Origin: Cubamyces lactineus
Lineage: Eukaryota; Basidiomycota; Agaricomycetes; Polyporales; Polyporaceae
Direction: 5' to 3'
NCBI GenBank assembly: GCA_022376465.1
Contig: JACDTU010000026.1
Location: forward strand, 124,001-188,000
Length of the DNA stretch: 64,000 bases
The notes beneath the pieces were generated by a model. That model was not told the origin of the DNA and searched no databases. It was given only the letters and a program-made list of their open reading frames with translations. How positions within the stretch are numbered: the first letter of the stretch is position 1; each line of letters begins with the position of its first letter. Shown here in pieces: positions 23,301-35,468 of this stretch. Made by a program: the position numbers and the translations under genes.

Positions 23301-25174
23301 GATTCACGCCCACAGCATTCCGTATAGGAATCAGAGATGAAATATATTCAGTGCCTGCGATATCTACTCTACTCTACATACAAGTTGTGGTATCTGTTAG
23401 AGGGGCTGTGCTGAGTGATCAGGACAATAACGTACCATAGAGGGAACACGTACCTCTGAGCTTAAGTGGTTTAGTCGCTCTTGGCCCTTGAGATACGTGC
23501 GCATGAACGAGCTGACACAGATTAGCCATGGTGATTGCAGGCGAATGGGGCGCAAAAGACTCACCACAGAGCTTGAGGATGCACATAGTGACTAGAGCAA
23601 TTTGTGACGTGGCACCCGTTGGCGATGCTGGATGGCGTTCTCGACGATGTTATGTTGGTTGCCTAGTATGATGGGCAGCAGTATCGCTCACCTTGCAAAG
23701 CCCAACGGGCAGATAATTGCACATCAATTCGTAGCGAGGCTATGCGTCAGCTATCAGCGATGACTACTTACCTTAGGCTCTCTTGTTTTGGCACGAAAAG
23801 TACAAACGCGGAGTGAACAAGTCACTAGAGGGAGTCGCATGAGGGAGACTGGCGCAGACTAACGCAGAGAGACCGATGTCGAAAGGATCAGGGTCAGAAG
23901 GCGAGGGGACCAAGCTCAGTCATGGTGGTTCGAGTTGAACGTTGAAGACGGTTGCAACAGTGGGATCAGCGCAACCTGCGTGGAAAGAGCTGGAAAACGT
24001 ACAGTTCGTGACATATTGTCACATGTTCACACGGTCACTGGGTCAGGCTGCCGAAATCGTGCCCGAGGGACGGGGCTGCCGTGTGAACCACCTGCCCTTT
24101 CTTGTCTCCCCTGCCGACGTTGTCAAAGGCCAAGGTGATTAGCGCCTTCTTGACCTTAAAAATATTTGAGATCACTCTGCGACGATCTCAATTCCTGCCC
24201 CACATAAGATTATCTCGGTTCGACCTGCAATCCATCACAAGAAGTCATCACAGACAATTTGCAGGCGGGTCCTCTCTTAAGAATCTCGCAGATTCCTCCC
24301 TGGCCGTGTACAGGCGAGTCCACTACAACAATCTCATGCGCAGCAGATCTAGGAGCCGACAACTCACGAACGCAATCCGGCGAGAGCAACGCTCCTGAGA
24401 CCTGAGGCGTCCGCGCCGAGGTTGATGAAGGCACGGTTGATTGCTCAAGTATTGCTCTGGAACAACACCGTGACCCAGCGGTACGCCCCCGAGCTTCTAG
24501 CGGTCGTCAAGCACTAGTTCTTCGGCCACTTACCAACCAACTCCTATCCACAGCGAGCGCAGTAGGCAAAGGAAAAACGACGGAGACTGACCGGGCGGGC
24601 ACTGTAGAGGCCCGTCAGCTGAACGTGCCCGCCAACATGCGGATGGAGCGGGCTGCGCTCGGGAATCGCGAGGGCGCAGACCAAGTGGAGAGGAGAGGAG
24701 GAGTATCAACGAAGGCGTGCGACCAACGTTTGCGGACGGGCGTGATCGTGGACCCGAGGTGGCGGCAGGCCCCGGTGGCAGTCGTGCACGTTCAGGTCTT
24801 CTTCCTTGCTTCCAGGCATGTCCGCTTTCCACCATGGCGACAGACACGTACTCGCGCAACCCGGACAGGGAAGCTGGCTCGGTATGCGACACGCGGCAAG
24901 GCCAGCCAAGTCCACATATCGCGAGCCTCGGCGTCGGAAGAAACTTGTTCGGATGGCAGCGCAGCAGCAGATCGGCCGGTACCGCAGCGGGCGCGATGGA
25001 CGGACGGACGGTCGAGAGAGGAGAGACCGAGTTGGACCATGGTATGTATGACGCGCAGTGACGCGAGTTCGGACTGTCGAGCCTCGATGGCGAATCTGTT
25101 GGGAGTCGAGACGCGAGAAGCAGAGTTGCGCACCAGGTCATTCACAGTCCTAGCCGAGATTAGATCAGCTACGA

Positions 25175-25808
25175 CTACAGTCCCCAGACGCCCGTCCACA
25201 GGACCCCAGAGTCAGCTAAAATAAGCGCCCGAGTGCGCAATTCACAGTAAGAGGTCTATAGAGTTGCTATTGCACTTTACAAACATGTTGATTCAATTGC
25301 AAAATGTGGCATTTGTAGCATATCAATATGGCGTTTGAACTACACAAAGCAAAGAATAAATTACAAGTGGTATTAAGTTGTCGCGCGCGCACGCACGCGC
25401 GAAGGAGTAAGATGAGGCCAGAATTCTAAGCGCCCATGAGTGTAAGTGGTGCCGAAGGGCGCCGAGGACTGTAGTGTTCCCACGGTGAGACTGTAGATGT
25501 CCCGGGTCGAAGTGGGCTGCGGTCAGTGCACATTTGGCTGCACATTTGGCTGGAGGCGCCTATTTTTGCCAGCGTAGACGTGCACGAAACAGTTTCGAGG
25601 GGGGCCGTCTACAGTCCAAGGGCTACAGTCCAACGGGAAGATACGCGATCGGCTCAAGGACGGTTGACGAAAAAAGAGCGCTTAATTCCGGATATGGTAT
25701 CATACTTATTCCCGAGGAGTCCGGGGTCCCTAAGTACAACATGTGATCTATCACCCGATTGGGCACTAGGACTGTAGATGGGCGTCTAAAGGACTGTAGA
25801 TGTCCCGG
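25175..25808. repeat. Clustered nonamer GGACTGTAG in both orientations
   Basis: Exact copies at 25466-25474, 25769-25777 and 25791-25799 (+), and at 25175-25183, 25609-25617 and 25623-25631 (reverse complement). A longer unit, GACTGTAGATGTCCCGG, occurs at 25489-25505 and 25792-25808, so about 300 bases are framed by direct repeats. A perfect 12-base tandem lies at 25527-25550. Confidence 0.8.
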
Positions 25809-26605
25809 AAGAAGCCGCAGGCAAGGCGCGCGTTCCCAAACCGGTAAAGTGGGGGTGGCGTGATGGCGTCGCCGGTGGGTCTCTCGACACCGCCCGTGCG
25901 CTACGCTCGAAAGGGGTGTGAAGGGTCCGGCAGAACGGGATGGTCTGGGCCTCGACCCAGAAGAGCGGTTCGAGACGGGATAGGCAAAGGAGGTTGATCA
26001 TGGGGTGCGGCCGTGCGAGAGAGAAGCCACCCTGGAGGAAGACCCGCGAATGCCCATGGGAGCACGCGCGGTGCGGGAATCTCTTCAGCCAGAGTGCGTC
26101 CGCGCGTGTGAGCGCTGTACGCGAATGGGATTGCCTGCAAACGCGTCGGAGAGTGCAAACGAGAGAGGGTATGTTTTGGCGGGGAATGGAGCGCAGTCGG
26201 GAAAGGTGGCGGGAGAAGGAGGAGGGGGACGGAGAGGAGGGGGCGGGTGATAAGGGGCGATCGAGCATCTGAGATTAGGATATGAAATGGGCAAGATGGG
26301 CGCCTGTGGAGGGACGGAGAGACGAAAGGGTCAGACAACCAACGGCGAACGGCTGAGGCTCGCCTTGGGACTTGGTCTTTCAGTCAGGCTACCACCGTCT
26401 CTGTTGATTCGAGTCGAGCTGAGCCTCTCACCCAGTCACCTTACCACCGTCCCAGCAGTTTGGCGTCTGGCACGGCCAATCCCTTGTTGGCACACCTATC
26501 AAGAATCCCTCCACCGCCTCTCTCATCTCTTCCACCACCAACCTTATTCTCCGCCTCTTCCTCCCCGTCGTCCTCTATCTCTCCCTCCTCTCCCCCCTCA
26601 GTGTC

Positions 26606-29600
26606 ATGTTCACCGTCGCCGCCCAGGACGACTCTAACACCCTCCATGGTCTCGACTACCCAGCATCCTTCCTCGACTCCCTGCCCGTGCTCCGACCCCG
26701 TCCAGAGCCTCATCCACCCATACGCGCGTTAACAGCCACCCAATTCTCCGACCTCCACTTCGCACACCTCACCGGGCACGCACCCGACCACGTCCTCTTC
26801 CCATTCCTGCACGGTCTCGAAGGAGACAACGAGCAACAGAACTCTTTCTTTGCTTCAGCGCGTCCAAAGGGGGACGTACCCCGCTTTCGTGGGTTGGTCT
26901 GGGTGGCATGCGACGAGGATGAAGACGCGATCTGCGATGTTGATGAGTTGGACGACGACGATGACGACTACTCATCAAGTTCCTCCCTAGATTCCTTCGG
27001 TCCTACCGATCTCGACGAGGATGTACCCATGCAGCTCGATCCTACCGTGGAGGGCCCGATGATGAATGGGTGCCCCCCGCCGGATCCAATAGACAAGACG
27101 CCGATCACGCCGCCACCCGTAGCCATCACCGCTGGCCAGCTCCCTCTCAACCCGTCGTCCTCGACACAGACAAAGCCATCCTTCCTTACATGCAGCTTCC
27201 GACCACGCGAGCTGTTGCGGACGCGGACGGACGAGCGAGGGACGGCGAACGTATTCGTCGAACCGAAGATCCCGGACGGGATCAGTTTGAGGAATTTCGG
27301 AATCCAGGTGGTGAGTACTGTTGTTGCTTCTTGTGGTGGTGGTGGCGTCGGCGGACGGCCTGGGTGAGGGCAGACGGAGGATGCATGCAGCGAAGCAGCT
27401 GTCTGCGGATGGCGTGCAATGCTCTAATTGTCGTAGGGCACTCGCGACGCGGTCTCTTCCGAATGGAAGCTACATTGAGGACGGCGAGTCTCTTCACAGA
27501 AGGCGTGGCGTGCATGGCTCCTGGGATGTCCAGCACTCCACCCGGACCCGAACAGACCGCCGCAGATCTCCCGCTTCCGGAAGTCGTCCCGTTGCAGCTG
27601 TTTGCATGCATCGATTGCTCCCTCCTCGTTGCACACCCTCGCAGTTGCCGTTTCCGGTCTGGGAGGGTTTGTCTCCCCGCAGAATATTCTCAGTCATAGC
27701 AACCGTTTGCTTATTGTTTTATCACAGCCAATATACGCTACCATCTCCGACATTGTCGTATACTCTCCGCGTGGCGTCACCCGGTCTGCCATCGCCGTCG
27801 CGGAGAAGTTCAAGCAGGCTGTAGAGCTCAAGCTCCAGGAGCGCCGTGCGCGCGCACCCAACCCCGATGCGCTTGTTGTGTACAATGTCTTCGTACTGGA
27901 CGCATCTGCGTCGGAGATGGCAGAGAAGCTCCCTCATCTCGTCGTCCGCACCGAGGATGCCTATCACTCTGGTGCGCACACGGATGGGACGGATGCACAT
28001 ACCCATGGCGAGAGCGACGACGTCAACCGCCTCCTTCGCGCAAACACCATAGACTTCGCTCAGCGCGAAAAGGACGAAATGCGCGACCTCACCCAAGCAT
28101 CTGAGATTGTCTCTGTCGTAGACCCTGAGTCGGGTATTGATCCTATCTCTCTGGCTGGCTCGAACACCGCCTCTCACTGGGAGCCCTCTGTCGGCCAGAT
28201 CTTCTTGGGTAACTCCAACGACGTCCCTCTTCCACCCGATCGTCGCATCCGTATGCGCACCTTGCGCAACGATGAGGACGATGAGGATACCTTTGACTGG
28301 CGGACAAATGACCCTGGTCAGGGGTATGGCTACGACATCTGCATCGAGTGTCACGACTATGCACCTTTCCCTACGTCTGCTCATCTCCGCGCCGCCGAGG
28401 AGCATCTGCGCGTACTGGAGAAGCGATGGATTGAGCGCTGTGTGGCGGATGTAGACAGCGTCGACTCCAAGGACCCTATCCCACTGCGCCCGCCACCCAG
28501 TGCCTCGCACGTCGTACACCTCCCATTCCCAAGCTCACCTGCATCCTCCGTTGTCACCGTCAATACCCTCCTCCCTTTCATTGCATTCCTTGAGAGGCTC
28601 ATGCAGCCTGTTACCGGCGCCCCGCTCACGTACGCAGCCGTACACGAGCAGTTGTCGCCACCGCGCGCGCAGAATTCGTACGACGTCCACAGCCGACGGA
28701 ACACGAGCGCGGGATTCACCCCTAGCTCCCTTCCACCTCCTAGCGCTTTCCCCACATCGTTTTTCCCTCCATCGCCATCGACACCATCGTCCGCGTACAC
28801 ACGTGTGCGGTCGACTTCTGCAACCTTCCTGCCTGCATCGTCACCATCCACCCCCGTTTCCACTAGTCCGACATCCGGCGCCCCGGTTCCCTTGCGCACG
28901 CGTCCCGTCAAGATTCTGATTTACTCCGCGGATGGATACACGGAATCGTCGGTGCTTGCGCTGTGCATTCTGATGGCTATCCGGGGGATCTCACTACCCG
29001 AGGCATATCTCACCCTCCAGGTCGAGAAGCGGCGCTCCTTCTTCGTGTACCAGAGCGACCTCGGTGTGCTGAGGCGCGTTGAGGCTCGTCTTGAGAAGGA
29101 GCGTGCGGCCCAGAACCAGAGTGAGAATGGCGCCGTTGGCGCATCTTCCTCTCGTTCACAGACTGCGGGCCAGATTGGAGGTGACGGAGTACCACAAGCT
29201 CAGAGCCCGCAGGGCTGGGTAAGATCTCTCGGGCGTGCGGCTGCGAAGTCCGTGTCTTTCGTCGGCCCTCCAGCCGCAGTTGACGCAGCAGACGGCACGA
29301 ACACCCTCGCAGCGGTCAACCCGATGCGGACGCGCTCTGAGTCTGAGGCTGATGCGACGGGCGTGCAAACCCCTACGCCAGGACGCCCGCGTGCGCACAC
29401 GATGCCGCCGACACGGGTACCACCATGGCGGGACCACCAGGCTTGGTTCAACGACCCGAGGTTCGACGGAAGTTTCCCGAGTCGAGTGCTGCCGTTCCTG
29501 TACCTCGGCAACCTGTGAGTCTTTGTTCCCTGATCGCCGTCGTCATCTGGGATGCTCATGCTTATAATTGTCACGTCAGGAACCACGCTTCGAATGCGTT

Positions 29601-30264
29601 CATGCTCCATGCGCTCGGCATTACCTATGTCGTATCCGTTGGCGAGTGTGCACTTGTCCCCCCACCACATCTCGACGGTGCGAATGCCGCGGCCGCCGGT
29701 GCGATGTCTTGTTCTCTCCCGAATCCCGGTGCGCAGTTCGTTCAGGGGAAGGGCCCAGGCGGACAGGGTTCACTTTGGATCGAGGAGCGCGAGGGCCGCA
29801 TCAAAGTGCTCGACATCAAGGGTGTGTGCGACGACGGTATCGACACTCTCGAGCCGCAGCTGGAGCCGATCTGCGAGTGGATCGACCGCGCACGCGAGGA
29901 GGGTGGGAAGGTGCTCGTACATTGTCGCGTGGGCGTCTCGCGGAGCGCGACAGTGACCATCGCATACGTGATGAAGCACCTCTCACTTCCGCTCGTGGAC
30001 GCCTACCTCATCGTGCGCTCGCGTCGATTATCGGTCCTCATCCAGCCCAACATGAGACTGCTGTACAACTTGCTCGGTTGGGAGGTCAGGCTCGCGCGAG
30101 AGCGTGCCGAGGCGGCTCTATCCGAGGACAAGTGCCAGGGCATGAGCGACGAGGAGAAGGAGGAGCGGAAGAGGACCCGACTGCGGTGCGAGCTTGCGCG
30201 TGCCCTCAACTGGCCATTCCTGGCGAAGGAGGTTCACGCACTCAACGAGAAGTACCTCCACTGA
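26606..30264 (+). CDS. Dual-specificity phosphatase, Pps1 type
   Basis: Large protein with a C-terminal dual-specificity phosphatase domain. The catalytic P-loop HCRVGVSRSATVTIAYV (around 29918-29970) has the Cys-X5-Arg motif, and FLYLGNLNHASN marks the domain start. Exons: 26606-27310, 27728-29514, 29580-30264, giving 1058 residues in frame. Conserved blocks before the catalytic domain are FRGLVWVACDED, an acidic run, ISLRNFGIQV, and IYATISDIVVYSP. Yeast Pps1 has this type of layout and acts in cell-cycle control. The first intron would be 417 bases, unusual here; part of 27390-27700 could be an extra exon. Long Ser/Pro-rich linkers separate the blocks. The ATG was chosen because the upstream frame is low-complexity. 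Confidence 0.8.
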
Positions 30265-30989
30265 GTGGTGAGAGCTTGCTCATGATGCAATTCCCGGGGC
30301 TTGCTTCGCTCTTGGACTGGTTCTTCCGCTGCTGCCCCATCGCTCAGCCTATGCTCTGTACTGTCCCTTGCCCACATTTTTCCTCTCGCACGCAACTCTG
30401 CTCACACACCACGGATCCGCCTCACAGAGAGACTTGCCGTCCCGCGCTCTAGGTACCTCGACCTTTTTTTGTTCCGCCATTGTCTACCCCTCCCTGCTCT
30501 GTCCCACACTCCTCCAACTCCGTTTTCATGATTGCTCGCTCTCAACTCACGTTCTCCGTGTCTGCACATGTACGATCTCCGCATTGTAATTATTGTATGT
30601 TTCTGTATCATGACCGCATCTGTCGTTGTACCTATCGCGCTGCGCCCCTTTTTCCGTCTTGTCTCTTGAGCCCCGCGCTGGGTCCGGATCTTACATAGCA
30701 AGTCCTTGCTTCCCCCACCATCGTCTCTTTTACCGCCATCTTCGTCACCTCTCACTGTCCTGTTCCATCTGACCCACGATCGTCTCGATATCTCACTAGT
30801 TACTGTTCTCGCGAGTGCCATCGTCCTAGTCACCCCCTACTGCCGTTTCTGCTTCTCAGTACGCGGCGTTGTTTGTACATGATATGTATATGATTCTGGA
30901 GTAATGCCACCATCCTCGTTCTTCTCTCTCATTTGTACACCTGGCTCGCCGTACTTCCAACCCATGGGCCCTGCGCACAAACAGATGAC
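30265..30989. other. Intergenic between convergent genes
   Basis: Pyrimidine-rich stretch after the phosphatase stop, with no gene recognised; 3' regions of the phosphatase and of the first array gene. Confidence 0.45.
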
Positions 30990-32366
30990 TCACACGGTCT
31001 CCTGAGGGCGCGCAACGAGTTTCTTGCCAGAGACTTTGCCAGCTTTCATCCGCTCCAAGCCCTCTGGAATGCCCTTCAAGCCATTCGGCAGTACCTCGAC
31101 GGGGTTTGGCTGCCACAACATATGAATTCGTCAGCTTACGTTGGGTGACTGAACCCGCCGCTAGGTCCCGAAGAGGTTAGGGGTGTTCTAACCTTCAAAA
31201 GGCCCTTTTCGAGCCATCGCGTGAGCTGCTTGAACACCGCAACAGCTATGTCCCTCGTATGCGGCAAGCGCAAGTTACCCAGCACGTACCCCACGCGCTT
31301 CCCGTCCCCGGGGTCCGCCACGTCCGCCGGGACGTACGCCGGGGACGGCATAACCGTCGCGAGCGCACCCCCGGGGGCGAGCGCGTCCCGCGCGAGGCGG
31401 CACGCGTCTGGGACGGCGGGGACGGCGACGAACGCGTAGAGGATCGGTTTGCCTGCGGTGAGGTGCGGAAGCTCAGCGAGGATGGACGCGTTGGGGAGGG
31501 CGCGGTCGAGGACGTGCGTCGCCCCGAGCGAGCGGAGGAGGGCGGCGTTGTGGGGCGAGGCGGTCGTGATGATGGGGTCGTGCCCTGCGAGCTTCGCGAG
31601 TTGTATCGCTGGGCGGAGGAGTTAGCAGTTTGTGCGCAGGGGAAGGTCCAGGGTGCTAGGCTTACCGTATTGGCCGAGCGGGGACGCTCCGCCGACGATG
31701 AAGGCAGGCGTACCGGCGTACACGGTGGTGCCCTCGGGTTCCCAGATCGGTGTCAGGCGGAGGCTGAGGTTCTCGGGGGCCGGGGATTGATTGTACAGCA
31801 CGAGCACATCCGTGGTGAGTCCCATGGGGATCGTAGCCGCCTCTTCGAAGGAAATGTGGGCTGGGATCTATAGAATGGCGAGTGAGTCGCGTACTACCTC
31901 AGCGCGCGGGAGAGGATTCAGGATTACTGCAGCTTACCAGCGCGGTGAGGTCTGCGGGTACAACAGCGTACTGCTGACATGTCGCCGAGCGTTCAGATGT
32001 CTGAATATGGCCCTTGAAAACTCTAGGAACAGCGAAGAGTTCGACGTGATCAACATGCCAAACCAAAGGAACATGCACTCCGCGTACTCACACTCTGTCC
32101 CCTTCCTTGAGGCTCGTGACTTCTTGACCGACTTGGACCACCACCCCAGCGCCGTCGCCGCCGGGAACGTAGGGCCACGAGGTGATCAGAGCCTTGGAAT
32201 ACAGCGGGTTGACGATGCCGTAGTCGATCGGGTTGAGTGCGCAGGCCATGATCTTCACTAGGACCTCGTCCGGCGCTGGGCGTGGAACCGGCCTTTCCTC
32301 GACGACGTATGATGTGCCTTCCTGATGACAGAGAAGAGTCTTCTGCGTTTGAGGAATCTCTGTCAT
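30990..32366 (-). CDS. GroES-like MDR reductase, array copy A
   Basis: First (3'-most) member of the tandem array; same family as the gene at 11436. Exons (minus): 32366-32092, 32022-31938, 31867-31666, 31608-31193, 31109-30990; 365 residues, all phases consistent. GroES-like part: APDEVLVKIMACALNPIDYG and GDGAGVVVQVGQEV. Nucleotide loop: VGGASPLGQY, where the other copies have SSLGQ or SSVGQ. The C-terminus ends LVARPQETV. The fourth intron has a weak donor, GTTAGA at 31192. An NAD(P)H-dependent double-bond reductase is the most likely activity from the family; the substrate is unknown. It has the exon sizes of copies B-D (85/202/416/120). Confidence 0.88.
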
Positions 32367-32942
32367 GGTGGGCAGCGTGAGTTCGACTTGAACTTGCGGT
32401 CAGAGCCTGAATATTCGGTGCGAATGAATAATAGGCCCGATGTTGAATATATGGGTGCGCTCGGCGAGTGAGTCGCCCGTCGACCGACTGCGAGAGACCC
32501 ACATCTATCCCGGCGCCGAGAGGCAACATCAGGGAGCTACTGCGATCCTAGGAAGGCTGATGATCCGCAGGTGGTTCACGGGGGCGGGAGTTGCGCCTAT
32601 GACAGAACCTACTTAGGTAACCGGGCGTAGTCCGGAGCGATCATGTCACGGCAGAGTTTAAGCACTCGTTCGCAGTATACCTCAGTAAAATGCATATCTT
32701 CATGTCCCGAATCCAAAGCTGTTAAAGAGCACAATGAAGTCAGACAACTACTTCGTCTATATCAGTGCATACACGTACGTAGTCTGTTGACGCCTTCCTG
32801 TTCTTTGCTCGAATTCGGGTACTGGTTAACAGGGATATCTTGTGTGCACAGATACAAGCGAACTTCAACCACTGAGCATCATTGATATTGTATACCGGCG
32901 CCACATGTACCGTTACAGACATGACCGTAACGCTGCATAATC
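32367..32942. other. Array spacer A-B
   Basis: Holds the promoter of copy A. An 18-base block at 32668-32685 matches 15 of 18 bases at 34405-34422 upstream of copy B, suggesting a duplicated promoter region. No extra gene. Confidence 0.5.
32445..32453 (-). promoter_or_regulatory. TATA-like element, copy A
   Basis: Reads CATATATTC on the minus strand, about 80 bases upstream of the ATG of copy A. Confidence 0.4.
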
Positions 32943-34273
32943 TCACGGGGTCTCCTGGGGGTGAGCCACAAGCTTAATGCCAGACACTTTGTTAGCCTTC
33001 ATCCGCGCGAGTCCATCCGAGATACCCTTCAATCCGTTGGGAAGGACCTCTACTGGATTCGGCTAATGTAGAACGCTATAGTTAGCCGCCACTGCAGCTC
33101 CTATAGTGCATAGGAATCACCTTGAGTATGCCCTCAGCGAGCCAAGGAGTGATCTGCTTGAACATGGCGACGCTGATCTCCCTAGTGTAAGGGAGGTGAA
33201 CGCTACCAAACACGTAGCCGATCCGCTTCCCGAGGCCGGGATTGGCGACATCCTCCGGAAGTAGCGTCGGGGACGGCGAGGCTGTCGCGAGGGCACCACC
33301 TGGCGCAAGGACGTCGCGCGCAAGACGGCACGCGTTCTGGTCGAGGGGAATGCTGAGGAAGGCATACTCGATGGGCTTTCCGTCGGTCAACTTCGGAAGT
33401 TCGGCAACGATGGACTCATTCGAGCGGAAGCGGTCGATCACATGGGTCGCCCCAAGAGATTCCAGGAGCTCTGCGTTGTGCAGGGAGGCGGTCGTTATGA
33501 TCGGGCTGTGACCGGCAAGTCTGGCTAGCTGTATCGCTGGGTTTAAACGTCCCTAGCTTTAGTATGGACAGTTTCTGAGATATAGCAGTGAAGAACGTAC
33601 CGTATTGCCCTAGTGATGATGCGCCGCCCACTATGAACGCAGGCATACCTGCATACGCGGTGGTGCCCTCAGGCTCCCAAACGGGCTTGAGGCGGAGGCT
33701 GAGATTCTCTGCAGCAGGAGACTGGTTGTATAGGACGAGCACATCGGTAACAAGCCCGACTGGAATTGAGGCCGCCTGGTCGAACGTGATGTTCTCGGGA
33801 ATCTAGTGTGATAGTTAGTTTATTCATCCGATGTCTGGCTGTCCAGGCGAAGCGGGCGTACAATGGCTGTGAGATCGGCCGGAACGACTGCGTATTGCTG
33901 GAATGTAGCGTGTCTCTGCGGCTCATGCGAATCGCCTTCAAACAGTCTGCGGATTTCAAAGTCTTAGAATATATGCTGTCCCGTAATCACGAAGCACTCA
34001 CACTTTGTCGCCCTTTTTGAGGTTTGTCACCTCCTTCCCCACTTCAACAACAATCCCAGCAGCATCATAACCAGTAATATGGGGCCACGATGTGATGAAG
34101 ATCTTGGAGTAAGGCGGCTCTGCGACGGTGTGATCGACCGGGTTGAGAGCGCAAGCCATGATCTTCACGAGAACTTCGTTTGGGCCAGGTCGAGGCACCG
34201 GTACTTCGCCGAGTACATACGGTGTACTCTCTTGGTGGAGAAGCAGAGCCTTGTGGGTCGTAGGTACTGACAT
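32943..34273 (-). CDS. GroES-like MDR reductase, array copy B
   Basis: Exons (minus): 34273-34002, 33946-33862, 33802-33601, 33536-33121, 33062-32943; 364 residues, no lesion. N-terminal MSVPTTHKALLLHQ, GroES-like PGPNEVLVKIMACALNPVDH, nucleotide loop VGGASSLGQY, catalytic-fold segment IQLARLAGHSPIITTASLHN, ending HPQETP. Same gene structure and length as copies C and D; clearly a tandem duplicate. As in all the copies, the zinc-binding Cys cluster of classical alcohol dehydrogenases is missing. Its own TATA-like element suggests it is transcribed separately rather than read through from its neighbour. Confidence 0.9.
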
Positions 34274-35468
34274 GTTGGGCTGGGAGATTGTAAGTAAGGT
34301 CGAGGTCAGGATGTTGGGAATGTCAGAGGTTGGGCAGTCTACCCGCCGACTTTATAGCATGGGGACCATCTGCCCCAGACATGTTGTGAGCAGCGAAAGG
34401 ACCTGTTCGCAATACATCTCAGCGCTGTCACATTCGCATAACTGAGGGTGTGGATTACGATTGCACTTCACGATGAGAAACGGTGGAGCTTGTGTTCAAT
34501 GCCCGGTCATCGGAGATAGCTTTGAACGATGATGTGTAACGCCTGATTAAGGCTCTCGAGTACTCGACCCACTGGCAGGCCTTCCCAAGATATCCAACGA
34601 TGGATGCCCGGGACGGCGTAGAATTGTCTGTGTGAACGATTAGATTGTCGAACAGTGCGTCAAGCGGCTGACAGATGACGTTCAGCAGGGCGGAGCCCAG
34701 TACTTAGGCCGGCGTGTGTCTGGCCATTCAAGATCGTGAACTCATAAGCACCAGCAGACTGAAAGAGGGTAAATCGAACACAGCATTCGTATGCATTTGC
34801 TTGAGGATGACTGGCATGTTCGTTACGGCGGTCAAGTAACAGTGAGAATGGATGACTAGCGTTGGGCCTAGCTACCGGCGAAACGATGTGTCAGTGTTTC
34901 CCGAGGTCTGACCAGCCAAGTTCTTCAATTCTGATCACGAGGAGCGACGCAACAGATCTTGCCGTAGGGCCTTCTCTATTCGCTCGCATAGTATAGAAAC
35001 GTTTGAGTTCCCAATGGCGAGCGATGGGCCGACGAGGTCTCTGAGCCGAATGAGCGGCATGCCTCGGACCTCCGGCTGTCGGGGCGCAACGAAGCACTCA
35101 GGTCGTTGTAGCGCAATCCATATTACCGCAGAGTCACGGGGAGAGAATCGATGGTACTACCGAGATTTGTGTGCGGGTTACATGATAAGCAAGCGTTCGG
35201 TAGGAAGCACACCGTCCACCTCATGAGCGGCGCTCAAACGTTACATACTTATCAAGTGCATCGCCACTAGTGACTAGTGCCTCCTAATAGCGTATAATTA
35301 GAGTACGCATAGAAAACGACATAAGCGATTTGATACTTGTACCAAACGGTCTTGGGATTAACGCGCAGACCATCTTATCCGAATTTCTAGGTTCATTGCT
35401 ACCACGATCAGCCTACATACAACGTCTTAAGATAGTTTCAATAAGTACAAGCGTATCGTCCTCTTGTC
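34274..35468. other. Array spacer B-C
   Basis: About 1.2 kb with only short frames and no recognisable gene. Contains the copy B promoter. Confidence 0.45.
34351..34357 (-). promoter_or_regulatory. TATA box, copy B
   Basis: CTATAAA on the minus strand, 78 bases upstream of the ATG of copy B. Confidence 0.5.

Larger units (their letters stand above)
17685..26605. other. Gene-poor island
   Basis: Almost 9 kb with no recognisable conserved gene on either strand. Open frames are mostly under 150 codons, overlap on both strands and lack domains. It contains runs of G, short tandem repeats and a cluster of a repeated nonamer, listed separately. The last few hundred bases, rich in C and T, are the promoter and leader of the phosphatase gene. 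It may be decayed transposon sequence, but no terminal repeats or transposase were found by eye. Confidence 0.5.

Noticed and set aside
26460..26732. Ser/Pro-rich frame at the phosphatase start
   Set aside because: Lies in the C/T-rich leader; the frame from 26606 continues into the conserved protein.
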